The position numbers and the translations under genes are program-made. Shown in pieces: positions 17,967 to 25,461 of a stretch of 34,271 nucleotides of DNA. The notes under the pieces are model-generated. The model ran no database searches. It was not told the DNA's origin and saw only the letters and a list, made by a program, of their open reading frames with translations. Source of the stretch: Candidatus Margulisiibacteriota bacterium. Its GTDB lineage: Bacteria > Margulisbacteria > Marinamargulisbacteria > UBA817. Within the stretch, counting starts at the first letter, position 1; each line of letters opens with the position of its first letter. The stretch lies in NCBI GenBank assembly GCA_016779165.1, contig JADHOE010000014.1:1-34271 (forward strand). The letters run 5' to 3'.

Positions 17967-19596
17967 GGTAATTGCAATTTTACTGTTGGTGCTTGGCCCA
18001 ATTCATGCGGCTTTTATTCATAATGTCGATGCAGGCAATGTGTCATCTGAACCACTAAAACACCACATCATTGCCAGATTTAAGGGAAGGTTTGTTCATG
18101 ATCTGCAGTTGGAGCAATTCATGCATCAATTGCGAAGCAAAGGGACGGTTAAAACAGCGAGCCATGCCATTCATACCAAGGCTGGGTTGACTACGTTAGA
18201 GGTTACCGTCGAAGAAACCCAAGTGATTACAGGCATTCAGTTTCGTCATTTGCCCATGTGGGATGGTCGCATTCGACTCGGCCTTAAGCATGCGGTTGGG
18301 CATCGCCTTAACTATCAATGGCTGGTCGAGGACATTGAATACATGAATAATGTATTGGTCGAAGAGGGGTTTCCTTATGCATCAGTGCGGTCCATTCAGG
18401 TGTTGGACGATGGCACCTTGGACATTGATATCGAGTCTCCCACGCTTGCTGGCGTGTCTTTTATTGGGCTTAACCAAACAAAGCCATGGGTGGTCATGCG
18501 TGAGTTGTCATTAAAGAATGCCCAACCCATTGATCAGTTTTCTTTGGATATGGATTTGGAGTCATTAATGGCCATGCCTTATTTTTCTTCGGTGTCACCA
18601 ATCATTTCAAGGGTTAGTTCAGACAACATAACCATTGTTTATCGGGTGAAAGAACGAAAATACAATCGGCTTGATATTGGGTTAGAAGAATTGGAAGATG
18701 ATCAAGGGGTGGCCATTTATTCCATGTTTAAATTTCACCATGCATTTATTTATTCTGATGCCCTTGCCCTGCAAACACAGCTGGGTTATTTGAATGAGTT
18801 TAATATTCGTAACTACCAGCTGCATTATCAACAACCATGGCTATTTAATCGTTATCATATTATTGCTGATGCAAAAGCCTTTATGACATTCCGAAGCGAA
18901 CTCATGCAGAATGATACCCAAAGCTACAATACCTCACGTCAAGGCGGTCGTTTGTTTTTTACCAAACCATTTCGACGCTTTCGATTAAACCTTGGTGCTG
19001 GTGTACGAAGTGAGCGTGTTGTATCAGATATTTCAACCTATCAATTAAACACCGTGAGTGTTGTGGCCGATCATCGTGTTGTGAACGCATTGAATAATCC
19101 GAAACAGGGGCATCAAACCAAGTTGATTTACGATAGAGGCGGCGAATTTTTAGGGGTTGCCATGGGTGGTGTTGATTTTTATCGGCTTAGTTTGGAACAT
19201 GCGCAATTTATTCCTATGTTTCCAAGGCTTACATTGGCCATTCGAGGTTTTGGTGGTATCTATGAAAAGCAGTCAGATGAACGCACGTTCGAGACAGAAA
19301 AGTTTAGCCTGGGTGGTTCGAATTCCTTGAGGGGGTACCGGGAGGGGGCATTTTATGGGAATTACCGATTGTCATTTAATATTGAACCTCGGTTTCATAT
19401 TAGCGATGGCGTAGTGGCTGTTGCCTTCTACGATGTTGGTTTCATTAATGATACCATTCAGGCAATACCCAAGGACTCAATTCACTCTGGCGCTGGTGTT
19501 GGTGTTCGGTTTATAACGGCAGCACTACCGCTGCGATTCGACTTAGGCTTCAGTGATGATGTGATGATTCACTTTAATATTTCTCAAACCTTTTAA
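17950..19596 (+). CDS. tamA: TamA/BamA-like Omp85 outer-membrane protein
   Basis: A 548-aa protein, close to the length of E. coli TamA (577). It has a signal peptide (to ~HAAF) and periplasmic POTRA-like units over ~30-235, with repeats of the 'G.Y.......V...VEE' kind (ITGIQFRHLPM, then VEEGFPYASVRSIQV and VSFIGLNQTKPWVVMREL). The C-terminal beta-barrel contains the diagnostic loop-6 motif LRGY (~460-463, in SLGGSNSLRGYREG) and ends in HFNISQTF with terminal Phe. It should insert or help assemble outer-membrane proteins, with the TamB-like protein just upstream. The start could be 17950 or 17956; both lie within the tamB end. Confidence 0.9.
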   Translation: MGMLSKVIAILLLVLGPIHAAFIHNVDAGNVSSEPLKHHIIARFKGRFVHDLQLEQFMHQLRSKGTVKTASHAIHTKAGLTTLEVTVEETQVITGIQFRHLPMWDGRIRLGLKHAVGHRLNYQWLVEDIEYMNNVLVEEGFPYASVRSIQVLDDGTLDIDIESPTLAGVSFIGLNQTKPWVVMRELSLKNAQPIDQFSLDMDLESLMAMPYFSSVSPIISRVSSDNITIVYRVKERKYNRLDIGLEELEDDQGVAIYSMFKFHHAFIYSDALALQTQLGYLNEFNIRNYQLHYQQPWLFNRYHIIADAKAFMTFRSELMQNDTQSYNTSRQGGRLFFTKPFRRFRLNLGAGVRSERVVSDISTYQLNTVSVVADHRVVNALNNPKQGHQTKLIYDRGGEFLGVAMGGVDFYRLSLEHAQFIPMFPRLTLAIRGFGGIYEKQSDERTFETEKFSLGGSNSLRGYREGAFYGNYRLSFNIEPRFHISDGVVAVAFYDVGFINDTIQAIPKDSIHSGAGVGVRFITAALPLRFDLGFSDDVMIHFNISQTF

Positions 19597-19657
19597 CGAC
19601 AATTATTGGCGCATGCTTTTATAATGCAATCGATATGGGGCATGATTGCCATTGTGT

Positions 19658-19975
19658 CTATGTCTGGTTAATCCCTGACTTCGCTTTGTATGGAATAACA
19701 TCGTTTTTAATGGCTGAGTATTCATCGTTCATCATTCGCACCTGGTACCTGCTTTGAATGTCCAGCCAAAAGCAGGGGTCCATGCCCATAAACACCCCCA
19801 ATCGAATGGCAGTGTCCACACTAATATCGCGTTTGTTTTGAATAATTTGGTACAAACGGTTTGGGGGCACATTCAACGCCCTTGCCAATTCTGGCACCCC
19901 CATATTTAGCCCTTCAATCATATAAAACTGAATCACTTCACCAGGGCTTGCCGTCGCTGAATCAAAGGTGGTCAT
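19658..19975 (-). CDS. HigA/VapI-family antidote-type repressor without toxin partner
   Basis: A 105-aa XRE-family protein of the HigA type. The HTH is at ~27-50 (VPELARALNVPPNRLYQII), then the family signature GVFMGMDPCFWLDIQSRYQVRM and the usual tail 'IKNDVIPYK'. HigA proteins bind and neutralise HigB RNases and repress their own promoter. Here no HigB-sized frame flanks the gene: downstream is the tamA end, and upstream is a 122-bp gap to bioF. It therefore looks like an orphan antitoxin, probably kept as a regulator. The start has no Shine-Dalgarno sequence and lies 6 bases after TACACT. Confidence 0.88.
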   Translation of the reverse strand: MTTFDSATASPGEVIQFYMIEGLNMGVPELARALNVPPNRLYQIIQNKRDISVDTAIRLGVFMGMDPCFWLDIQSRYQVRMMNDEYSAIKNDVIPYKAKSGINQT

Positions 19976-19987
19976 GCGTATAGTGTA
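19976..19987 (-). promoter_or_regulatory. -10 element of the HigA-type gene
   Basis: TACACT on the minus strand (19987-19982) lies six bases before ATG 19975, predicting a leaderless mRNA. The matching -35 position (20010-20005, TGCATA) is weak and overlaps the inverted repeat at 20008-20035. Confidence 0.4.
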
Positions 19988-20007
19988 AAGGTTTTATCTA
20001 TAATTAT

Positions 20008-20035
20008 GCAATACGTTTAACGTGTAACGTATTGC
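20008..20035. promoter_or_regulatory. Perfect 10-bp inverted repeat, probable operator between higA-like and bioF
   Basis: GCAATACGTT (20008-20017) and AACGTATTGC (20026-20035) are perfect complements around an 8-base spacer. A third AACGT lies in the spacer at 20019-20023. The site starts 20 bp upstream of the HigA-type -10 and lies about 60 bp before bioF. Size and position fit an XRE/HigA operator acting on one or both divergent genes. It does not match the BirA box I know. Confidence 0.55.
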
Positions 20036-20062
20036 GTAAAAAACCAATTCTTTGCCTGAGCA

Positions 20063-20097
20063 TTGAGAAAGCCACGGTTTATTGATAATCTGCTGGC
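20063..20097 (+). promoter_or_regulatory. Predicted bioF promoter (leaderless type)
   Basis: TTGAGA (20063-20068), a 15-base spacer, then GATAAT (20084-20089). ATG 20098 follows eight bases later, and there is no ribosome site. The spacer is short, so the -35 is uncertain. Confidence 0.35.
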
Positions 20098-21177
20098 ATG
20101 CCTGACAACCACCATGGTTTAAATCAAATGAGCGTCAACTTAACCTCGAATGACGTGCTAGGAATGGCCCAGCACCCCGCACTTAAATTGGCAATGAAGG
20201 CGGCTGTGGATACCTATGGCATTGGGGCCACGGGATCACGTCGGTTGTCTGGGAACCATGATTTATTCTGCGAGACAGAGGAGAGGGTTGCCCAATGGGT
20301 AGGAAAGCCATCCGCGGTTCTGTTTAATTCTGGGTATCAAATGAACAGTGGCGTGTTTTCGATCTTGGTTCAAAAAAACACCTTGGTTGTGGCGGATAAA
20401 TGGGTGCATGCCAGCATTATCGATGGGTTGTTACGCACACCCGCAACGGTAAAGCGATTCCGACATAATGATGCTGCCCATTGTGAGGCCATATTACAAA
20501 AGATGGCATCTGAATTTGATGCCGTTATTATTGTTTGCGAAAGCGTATATAGCATGGATGGTGACACCCCACCCATTCATGACTTGGTGCGTTTGAAGCA
20601 TGCCTTTGGGGCAATGTTGGTTGTGGATGAGGCCCATGCCATTGGTGTGTTTGGTGCCGGTGGCCGTGGGTGGTTGCATGAGCAAGGGGCACTTGAAGAC
20701 GTGGATGTGCTCCTGATTACCTTTGGCAAAGCCCTGGGGTGTTGTGGTGCCATGGCATTGGGATCCCATGCCTTATCAGATACCATCAAACGCCGGTGCC
20801 GTTCCTACATTTATTCCACAGCATTACCTTTGCCAGTGGTGGCTGTTATTCAATCATCAGTGGCCATTGTTCAGGGTGCTGATGCATTGCGGCACCAATT
20901 GCAGGCCAATATTCAGCAATTTAAGGCATTGGTGCATACCGAATCCAGCACTCATATTCAGCCAATTATTATTGGGGGCAGTGATGATGCCTTGGCATTG
21001 CAGCGCGCATTGAACCGCTTGGGGTATGATGTGCGGGCCGTTCATCACCCCACAGTGCCCAAGGGGCAATCCCGCCTAAGAATCATCATTAGTGCCACCC
21101 ACAGCACTCAGGATATTCAGCAGTTTTCAGCCCACTTAACCACGAAAAGCGCCCCATATTTGGCCCATGTTGGCTAA
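20098..21177 (+). CDS. bioF: 8-amino-7-oxononanoate synthase
   Basis: A 359-aa alpha-oxoamine synthase that condenses pimeloyl-thioester with L-alanine in biotin synthesis. PLP-lysine is K211 (TFGKALG). H104 stacks on PLP, and D177/H180 (VVDEAHAIG) are conserved. GATGSRRLSGNHDL and SMDGDTPPI are typical. It is shorter than E. coli BioF (384 aa) because the usual N-terminal helix before NLTSND is nearly absent. An in-frame stop at 20086-20088 rules out a longer start. The downstream esterase-like gene overlaps it by 11 nt, which supports BioF over related KBL or serine palmitoyltransferase. No other bio genes are in the window. Confidence 0.88.
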   Translation: MPDNHHGLNQMSVNLTSNDVLGMAQHPALKLAMKAAVDTYGIGATGSRRLSGNHDLFCETEERVAQWVGKPSAVLFNSGYQMNSGVFSILVQKNTLVVADKWVHASIIDGLLRTPATVKRFRHNDAAHCEAILQKMASEFDAVIIVCESVYSMDGDTPPIHDLVRLKHAFGAMLVVDEAHAIGVFGAGGRGWLHEQGALEDVDVLLITFGKALGCCGAMALGSHALSDTIKRRCRSYIYSTALPLPVVAVIQSSVAIVQGADALRHQLQANIQQFKALVHTESSTHIQPIIIGGSDDALALQRALNRLGYDVRAVHHPTVPKGQSRLRIIISATHSTQDIQQFSAHLTTKSAPYLAHVG

Positions 21178-21847
21178 TTGGGTGCATGTGAATCGCCATG
21201 CCGCTAGCACCTTGTTGGTGGTGCCGGGATGGGGCTTGTTACCGGGGTACTTTGCAGACAGCCTGCCCCATCATAATTTGTGGGTATTGAATGCGTTTTT
21301 GGACGATGCCGCAACCCCAAGGTATTTGCAGGAATCACTTGGGAATGATGATTATTCTGTGGTGAATCAACCGGTAGCGGCTATCATGTCTAATTGCGAT
21401 GCTCTATTCACATGTTCCATGGGGTTGCAATGGGCCGATGCCCATGTGCCAAATTGGGCAATGCATCCCATGGTATTGGCGTCGCCCTCTAGGAATTACT
21501 GCCCCTTGGAATTGCGGGCCATGAACCGCCGGCTTATTCGATCACCCAAGGCCACACTGAGGGCATTTTACAAGGCGTGCTTCGGGTCGTCCGGTGCATG
21601 GGCGTGGTGGGTGAGCCGCCATTTGGATGCACACCTTGATTGCAATGCACCTGCCGCATTAACGCACTGGTTAACCACGGTTGGCAACCGCGAGGTTCGC
21701 ATTCCAGCCCATGCAACTGGCCGCATTTTAGTCGATCCGAACGATCCCATTGGCAAAAAATATTCACTAGATAATGGCGATCAATGGGTAATTGAGCAAT
21801 TGCCAAGCCATTTGGTTCAGCGCTGGCCAGTGGATGGCAACGGCTGA
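21167..21847 (+). CDS. BioH/BioG-like pimeloyl-ACP methyl ester esterase (putative)
   Basis: A 226-aa small alpha/beta-hydrolase-like protein. VVPGWGL near residue 20 matches the oxyanion-hole strand of BioH/BioG. The likely nucleophile is S84 in TCSMG, where the first Gly of GxSxG is replaced. D193 (PNDPIG) and H215 (LPSHLVQRW) could complete the triad. BioH/BioG hydrolyse pimeloyl-ACP methyl ester to give the BioF substrate, and the 11-nt overlap with bioF strongly favours that role. Sequence similarity alone is weak, and it might be another small esterase. Its last 31 bases overlap the convergent folA gene. Confidence 0.65.
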   Translation: MLANWVHVNRHAASTLLVVPGWGLLPGYFADSLPHHNLWVLNAFLDDAATPRYLQESLGNDDYSVVNQPVAAIMSNCDALFTCSMGLQWADAHVPNWAMHPMVLASPSRNYCPLELRAMNRRLIRSPKATLRAFYKACFGSSGAWAWWVSRHLDAHLDCNAPAALTHWLTTVGNREVRIPAHATGRILVDPNDPIGKKYSLDNGDQWVIEQLPSHLVQRWPVDGNG

Positions 21848-22338
21848 TACCGAAAAAACGCGCAATTGACATTGGGGGTTACCCAAATGTTTGATGCAAA
21901 GGTGCACTTGAACCGTGACGTGTAATCCGGAAAAAACGCATCGCAGTTAAACCGCTTGTACATCATGGTCACATGCAGGGTGCCGCAGTTCGGGTGGGAT
22001 AACGCTTCCTCGTAGAGCATGGCACCGCCAATCACAAAAACAGTGCTGGTTGGGTCTGCCATGGCCAACGCATCGTTAAGCGATAATGCAACCGTGGCGC
22101 CTGGCAACGCATCCACTGTGGTGGACAACACAATGTTGGTTCGATTGGATAATGGCCGAAACGTTTCGGGAATGGACGCCCATGTGTGACGCCCCATGAT
22201 CACGGTGTTTTCTGCGTGGCTTGTTGCTGTGGTTAGTGTTTTAAAGTGTGCCATGTCCGGTGGACAATGCCATGGCAGGGCATTGTTGATGCCAATGCCG
22301 CGGTTTAAATCGTGGGCTACCACCACATCAAACGCCAT
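21817..22338 (-). CDS. folA: Dihydrofolate reductase
   Basis: A 173-aa DHFR that reduces dihydrofolate with NADPH. Diagnostic features are GIGINNALPW, the proton-donor acid D28 in PPDMAHFKTLT, VIMGRHTWASIP, NIVLS and VFVIGGAMLYEEAL. The start overlaps the thyA stop by one base (TAATG), so it is translated after thyA from one message. This is the classic pairing, because ThyA turns methylene-tetrahydrofolate into dihydrofolate, which FolA recycles. Its final 10 codons run antisense through the end of the BioH-like gene, an uncommon convergent overlap of coding sequences. Confidence 0.95.
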   Translation of the reverse strand: MAFDVVVAHDLNRGIGINNALPWHCPPDMAHFKTLTTATSHAENTVIMGRHTWASIPETFRPLSNRTNIVLSTTVDALPGATVALSLNDALAMADPTSTVFVIGGAMLYEEALSHPNCGTLHVTMMYKRFNCDAFFPDYTSRFKCTFASNIWVTPNVNCAFFRYQPLPSTGQR

Positions 22339-23144
22339 TACACGGCCACCTTAAATTTTATAAAGTCATCGTGAATGTAATTCTTCAAGGTAAAATCTTC
22401 AAAGGCTAAGTCAAAAAACCCTTTATTGGCAATGGTTACCGTGGGCTTGGGTTTTGGGGCTCGGGTGAGCTGATCTTTTACCCCATCCAAATGGTTTAAA
22501 TACAAATGCGCATCCCCAATGGTATGAATAAAATACCGGGGGGTTAATTGGCATTCGTTTGCTAGCATCATTAGTAACAAGGCGTAGCTGGCAATGTTGA
22601 AGGGCACGCCAACGGCAACATCGGCGGATCGTTGGTACAATTGCAAATCCAAGCAACCGTTCGATACATAGCACTGAAAAAACGTATGGCAGGGCGGCAA
22701 TGCCATGCGATCAATGTCCGCCACGTTCCATGCACTCACCAAATGCCGGCGGGAATCTGGGTTGTTTTTGATGCCATCAATCAGCTGGCTGAGCTGATCC
22801 ACGTGAGTCTTTTGGGTTGAGCCATCGGGATGTGGTGTGAATTTTTCCCAAAATCGCCATTGGTACCCATAAATAGGGCCCAAGTTTCCATCGGCATCGG
22901 CCCAGGCATCCCAAATTTTGGTGTGCAAATCATCGTTTATATTGGTGGCACCCCTAATGAACCACAGCAGTTCACGAAGCATGGAATCAAAATACACTTT
23001 TTTTGTGGTTACCAAGGGGAACCCATCCCTGCAGTCGTATCGGGTTTGGGTGCCAAACAACGAAAGGGTCCCGGTACCCGTTCGGTCGGATTTTTCTTCC
23101 CCGTGATCTAAAATGGATTGAATTAAATCTAAATACGCTCGCAT
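22338..23144 (-). CDS. thyA: Thymidylate synthase (ThyA type)
   Basis: A 268-aa enzyme making dTMP from dUMP with methylene-tetrahydrofolate. Catalytic C152 is in [76 protein letters not shown] and the C-terminal KVAV are all family features. The frame also offers ATG 23150, but 23144 (MRAYLDLIQ) aligns with the family's MKQYLDLMQ start. It lies nine bases after an extended -10 (TGC-TACACT, 23162-23154), whereas 23150 would leave only three bases. Confidence 0.97.
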   Translation of the reverse strand: MRAYLDLIQSILDHGEEKSDRTGTGTLSLFGTQTRYDCRDGFPLVTTKKVYFDSMLRELLWFIRGATNINDDLHTKIWDAWADADGNLGPIYGYQWRFWEKFTPHPDGSTQKTHVDQLSQLIDGIKNNPDSRRHLVSAWNVADIDRMALPPCHTFFQCYVSNGCLDLQLYQRSADVAVGVPFNIASYALLLMMLANECQLTPRYFIHTIGDAHLYLNHLDGVKDQLTRAPKPKPTVTIANKGFFDLAFEDFTLKNYIHDDFIKFKVAV

Positions 23145-23162
23145 ACTCATATAAGTGTAGCA
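23145..23162 (-). promoter_or_regulatory. Extended -10 promoter of thyA-folA
   Basis: TGC-TACACT on the minus strand, with TACACT at 23159-23154 and the TGn at 23162-23160. No convincing -35 is present, which is common with extended -10 elements. The expected RNA start lies close to ATG 23144. Confidence 0.45.
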
Positions 23163-23223
23163 AACATGCCCTAAAGTTTACATTAACTGCACATAAAACT
23201 GCCCCATGATTTTGAAAATCGGC

Positions 23224-23235
23224 TATAATTAATGC
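23224..23235 (+). promoter_or_regulatory. -10 element of the aldo-keto reductase gene
   Basis: A perfect TATAAT (23224-23229) lies six bases before ATG 23236. No good -35 and no Shine-Dalgarno sequence are visible. An out-of-frame ATG lies at 23232. Confidence 0.45.
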
Positions 23236-24201
23236 ATGCAGTACCGACGTTTGGGAAGCTCAGGGCTTCAATTGAGTGTGTTATCGTTTGGTTCGTGGGT
23301 AACGTTTTCTAAGCAGGTGGATCAACAATTGGCACAACAGTTAATGACCCATGCCTACGATAATGGGGTTAATTTTTTTGATAATGCGGAAGTGTATGCG
23401 CAAGGCGAAGCGGAAATACTTATGGGCCAGGCATTAAAACATGCCGGGTGGGGGCGCGATACTTACTGTGTGTCTTCGAAGGTGTTTTGGGGTGGCGAAA
23501 AACCAACCCAACGCGGGTTATCTAAAAAACATGTGCACGATGCCTGCCACGCCGCATTAAAACGGCTGCAAGTGGATTATTTGGATTTGTTTTTTTGCCA
23601 TCGCCCAGACCCAAACACGCCGGTGCACGAAACGGTGTTTGCCATGAACGATTTAATTGCTCAAGGAAAAATTTTATACTGGGGCACATCGGAATGGAAA
23701 CCCAACCAGCTGATTGAAGCCTACAAGGTGGCGTCTCGGTACCGGTTGCGGGGGCCAGCCATGGAACAACCGGAATACAATTTGTTTAATCGAAGGAACA
23801 TGGAAGTGGACTTGGTGCCCATCATGCACACCTATGGCTTGGGCACCACAGTGTGGTCCCCCCTGTGTTCAGGCATGCTAACCGGCAAGTATCAATCGGG
23901 CATTCCCAGTGGGTCCCGATTCAGTTTGAACGGCTATGAATGGTTGACGGACCGCTACCACAGTGAGGTGGGCCAGGCGCGCATTGAGCAAGTGGCCAAG
24001 CTGGGGGATATCACCCACGGCATGGGCTGTTCTTTGGCACAAGTGGCCATTGCATGGTGCATTAAAAACCCACATGTGTCGACAGTGCTGCTTGGGGCAT
24101 CCAACGTGGAACAATTAAAAGAAAACATGGCCAGCCTTGCCGTTGTTGATCAACTGGATGATGCCCTTATGGCAGAGTTGAACGGCATATTTCCAGTGTA
24201 A
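23236..24201 (+). CDS. Aldo-keto reductase, Kv-beta/AKR6-like
   Basis: A 321-aa TIM-barrel NADPH oxidoreductase. The catalytic tetrad is D49 (FFDNAEVY), Y54, K82 (SSKVFWGG) and H122 (FFCHRPDPNTPVHETV). The sequence is strikingly like the potassium-channel beta subunit group: YRRLGSSGLQLSVLSFGSWVTF, AYDNGVNFFDNAEVYAQG, GLSKKHV, RPDPNTP, YWGTSEW, TVWSPLCSGMLTGKY and TVLLGASNVEQL. Animal Kv-beta has Asn where this protein keeps the catalytic His. It probably reduces aldehydes; no channel gene is nearby. It is transcribed alone, divergent from thyA. Confidence 0.94.
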   Translation: MQYRRLGSSGLQLSVLSFGSWVTFSKQVDQQLAQQLMTHAYDNGVNFFDNAEVYAQGEAEILMGQALKHAGWGRDTYCVSSKVFWGGEKPTQRGLSKKHVHDACHAALKRLQVDYLDLFFCHRPDPNTPVHETVFAMNDLIAQGKILYWGTSEWKPNQLIEAYKVASRYRLRGPAMEQPEYNLFNRRNMEVDLVPIMHTYGLGTTVWSPLCSGMLTGKYQSGIPSGSRFSLNGYEWLTDRYHSEVGQARIEQVAKLGDITHGMGCSLAQVAIAWCIKNPHVSTVLLGASNVEQLKENMASLAVVDQLDDALMAELNGIFPV

Positions 24202-24503
24202 CAGTTCCAAACTGCCCCCGTAGAATGTGGTGACAATTAACCATTCACCCTGCCTTGCATAAGGATAGTTAACAAACCAAATTTAACCGCGTTTGGTGCT
24301 CTTCTTTTTCAGAATTGAACTCATTTTATGCATTTGTCCACTATCGTTTTCCCACATGTTGCGGGTGCAGGTTGCAACTGGTGTGAAATTTTTTTTTTTG
24401 CGCGTCGATATTCAGTATAAATAAATATTGGGGGTCGCCTATGAACAATTAATCATTCGTGCATGCAACCCATGCGCAATAGTTAAAAAAAAGGAGAACA
24501 ATC
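24202..24503 (+). other. 302-bp intergenic region with outer-membrane-gene leader
   Basis: There is no gene-sized frame. The left part holds a short CAGTT-CCA-AACTG repeat (24204-24216) without a T-run, so it is not a convincing terminator. A run of T's (~24389-24399) and TATAAA (24416-24421) may belong to a promoter of the next gene, but no -35 is clear. The right part (24440-24503) would be its 5' leader: a four-codon mini-frame ATG AAC AAT TAA (24441-24452), a hairpin (24459-24477) and an AAGGAG ribosome site. Confidence 0.4.
24459..24477 (+). promoter_or_regulatory. Hairpin in the 5' leader of the barrel gene
   Basis: GTGCATG (24459-24465) pairs with CATGCGC (24471-24477) around a 5-base CAACC loop: six Watson-Crick pairs and one G-U pair. 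It lies 26 bases before the start codon and just upstream of the purine-rich ribosome site. It could affect mRNA stability or translation. Confidence 0.35.
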
Positions 24504-25124
24504 ATGAAAAAATATTTATTAATTTTAGGAATTTTATCAATGAACGTATTGGCAAGCCCATTGGACAACCTATCGGTTTACGGTGGACTGGGACTTGGTG
24601 GTGAAGCAACTCTAAAAACAGATGGTAATTCGGACTCAGCTGATGCTGATGGCATGAATATAAATGGTGGCGTTCGGTATTTATTTAAAATTAATGATAC
24701 GGTGTCCGTTGGGCCATTTGTTGATTACATGTCAGAAACCAAGTTTGAAGGTGGTATTAAAGGCTCTGCATTGTCTTACGGTGTGAGTGGTAAATATCAG
24801 GACAAATCAGGGGTTTATGGCATTCTATCGTTGGGGTTGAACAGCGTTGATACTAATGTAGGTGAAGTTTTAGCGGAAAATTCTGAATTACTACTTAATT
24901 ATTTAGGATATTCCGGTAGTGTGAGTTCAAAGGTTAAAAATGGCGCCACCATTATGGCAACCGTTGGCTACATGGTAAACGAAAATATCGCTGTAGAGGC
25001 TGGCTACCGAAACATAAGTTTTAATGTTGATTCAATTGTTCAAGTTGATGGTCTCGGTGATTCCAAATTAAAAGAAGATCTTAACTACTCGACCTTCACA
25101 TTGGGTGGCGCGTATCACTTCTAA
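24504..25124 (+). CDS. Small outer-membrane beta-barrel protein (206 aa)
   Basis: A signal peptide (MKKYLLILGILSMNVLAS) is followed by alternating amphipathic strands (GGVRYLFKI, VSVGPFVDYM, YGILSLGLNS, IMATVGYMV, AVEAGYRNISF), ending in FTLGGAYHF. The terminal Phe and length suit an 8-stranded OmpA/OmpW-like barrel, but no precise family is recognised. Unlike many genes here it has a long leader and a strong AAGGAG site, and its own terminator follows. Its base composition is more AT-rich than the genes around it (one row at 24841 has 19 G/C of 60). These signs suggest a highly expressed, separately controlled porin-like protein. Confidence 0.85.
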   Translation: MKKYLLILGILSMNVLASPLDNLSVYGGLGLGGEATLKTDGNSDSADADGMNINGGVRYLFKINDTVSVGPFVDYMSETKFEGGIKGSALSYGVSGKYQDKSGVYGILSLGLNSVDTNVGEVLAENSELLLNYLGYSGSVSSKVKNGATIMATVGYMVNENIAVEAGYRNISFNVDSIVQVDGLGDSKLKEDLNYSTFTLGGAYHF

Positions 25125-25153
25125 CTTTCAATAACAATGGTTAGATAACGCTT

Positions 25154-25185
25154 GTGGGTGCCAATTGGCACCCACTGTTTTTGTT
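25154..25185 (+). terminator. Rho-independent terminator after the barrel gene
   Basis: The 22-base perfect palindrome at 25154-25175 (arms GTGGGTGCCAA and TTGGCACCCAC) is followed by TGTTTTTGTT. It starts 29 bases after the stop codon. Confidence 0.85.
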
Positions 25186-25251
25186 AGGGGTCTTTTTTTT
25201 CTACACTCAATTGTGGTAGTATTTGGGTACAACTAAACACAGGAGAAAAAA

Positions 25252-25443
25252 ATGGCAATTGAATTCTACAACGTAAAAAAAAGAAAAAAAGTACAAATCG
25301 ATGAATCGAGCATTGAGAAAGTAACCTACGATCGGCAACTTAAAGATGGCTCTACCCAAACCCGATACGCATTCAAAGCGGTTGATGACGATGGCACCAA
25401 CCTAACCAAATTCTGTTCAAAATCGGATTTCGATCAATTATAA
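25252..25443 (+). CDS. Conserved-looking 63-aa small protein of unknown function
   Basis: A 63-aa soluble protein starting MAIEFYNVKKRKKVQID and ending TKFCSKSDFDQL, with a central 'TRYAFKAVDDDGTNLTKFCSK' segment. The composition is mixed charge, with no signal peptide or membrane segment. One Cys is present. It has a perfect AGGAGA ribosome site (25241-25246) and sits after a terminator, with TACACT (25202-25207) as a possible -10, so it is probably a real and independently expressed gene. It resembles small bacterial proteins annotated only as hypothetical. A compact single-strand nucleic-acid-binding or beta-barrel fold is possible but unproven. Confidence 0.75.
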   Translation: MAIEFYNVKKRKKVQIDESSIEKVTYDRQLKDGSTQTRYAFKAVDDDGTNLTKFCSKSDFDQL

Positions 25444-25461
25444 TTTCCTGGCATTCTTTAT

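Noticed and set aside
19597-19657. Missing HigB toxin gene next to the HigA-type gene
   Set aside because: The 61-bp gap before the tamA end and the 122-bp gap before bioF are too small for a ~90-aa toxin, and no frame fits.
24204-24216. CAGTT-CCA-AACTG after the aldo-keto reductase as a terminator
   Set aside because: The stem is only 5 bp and no T-run follows.
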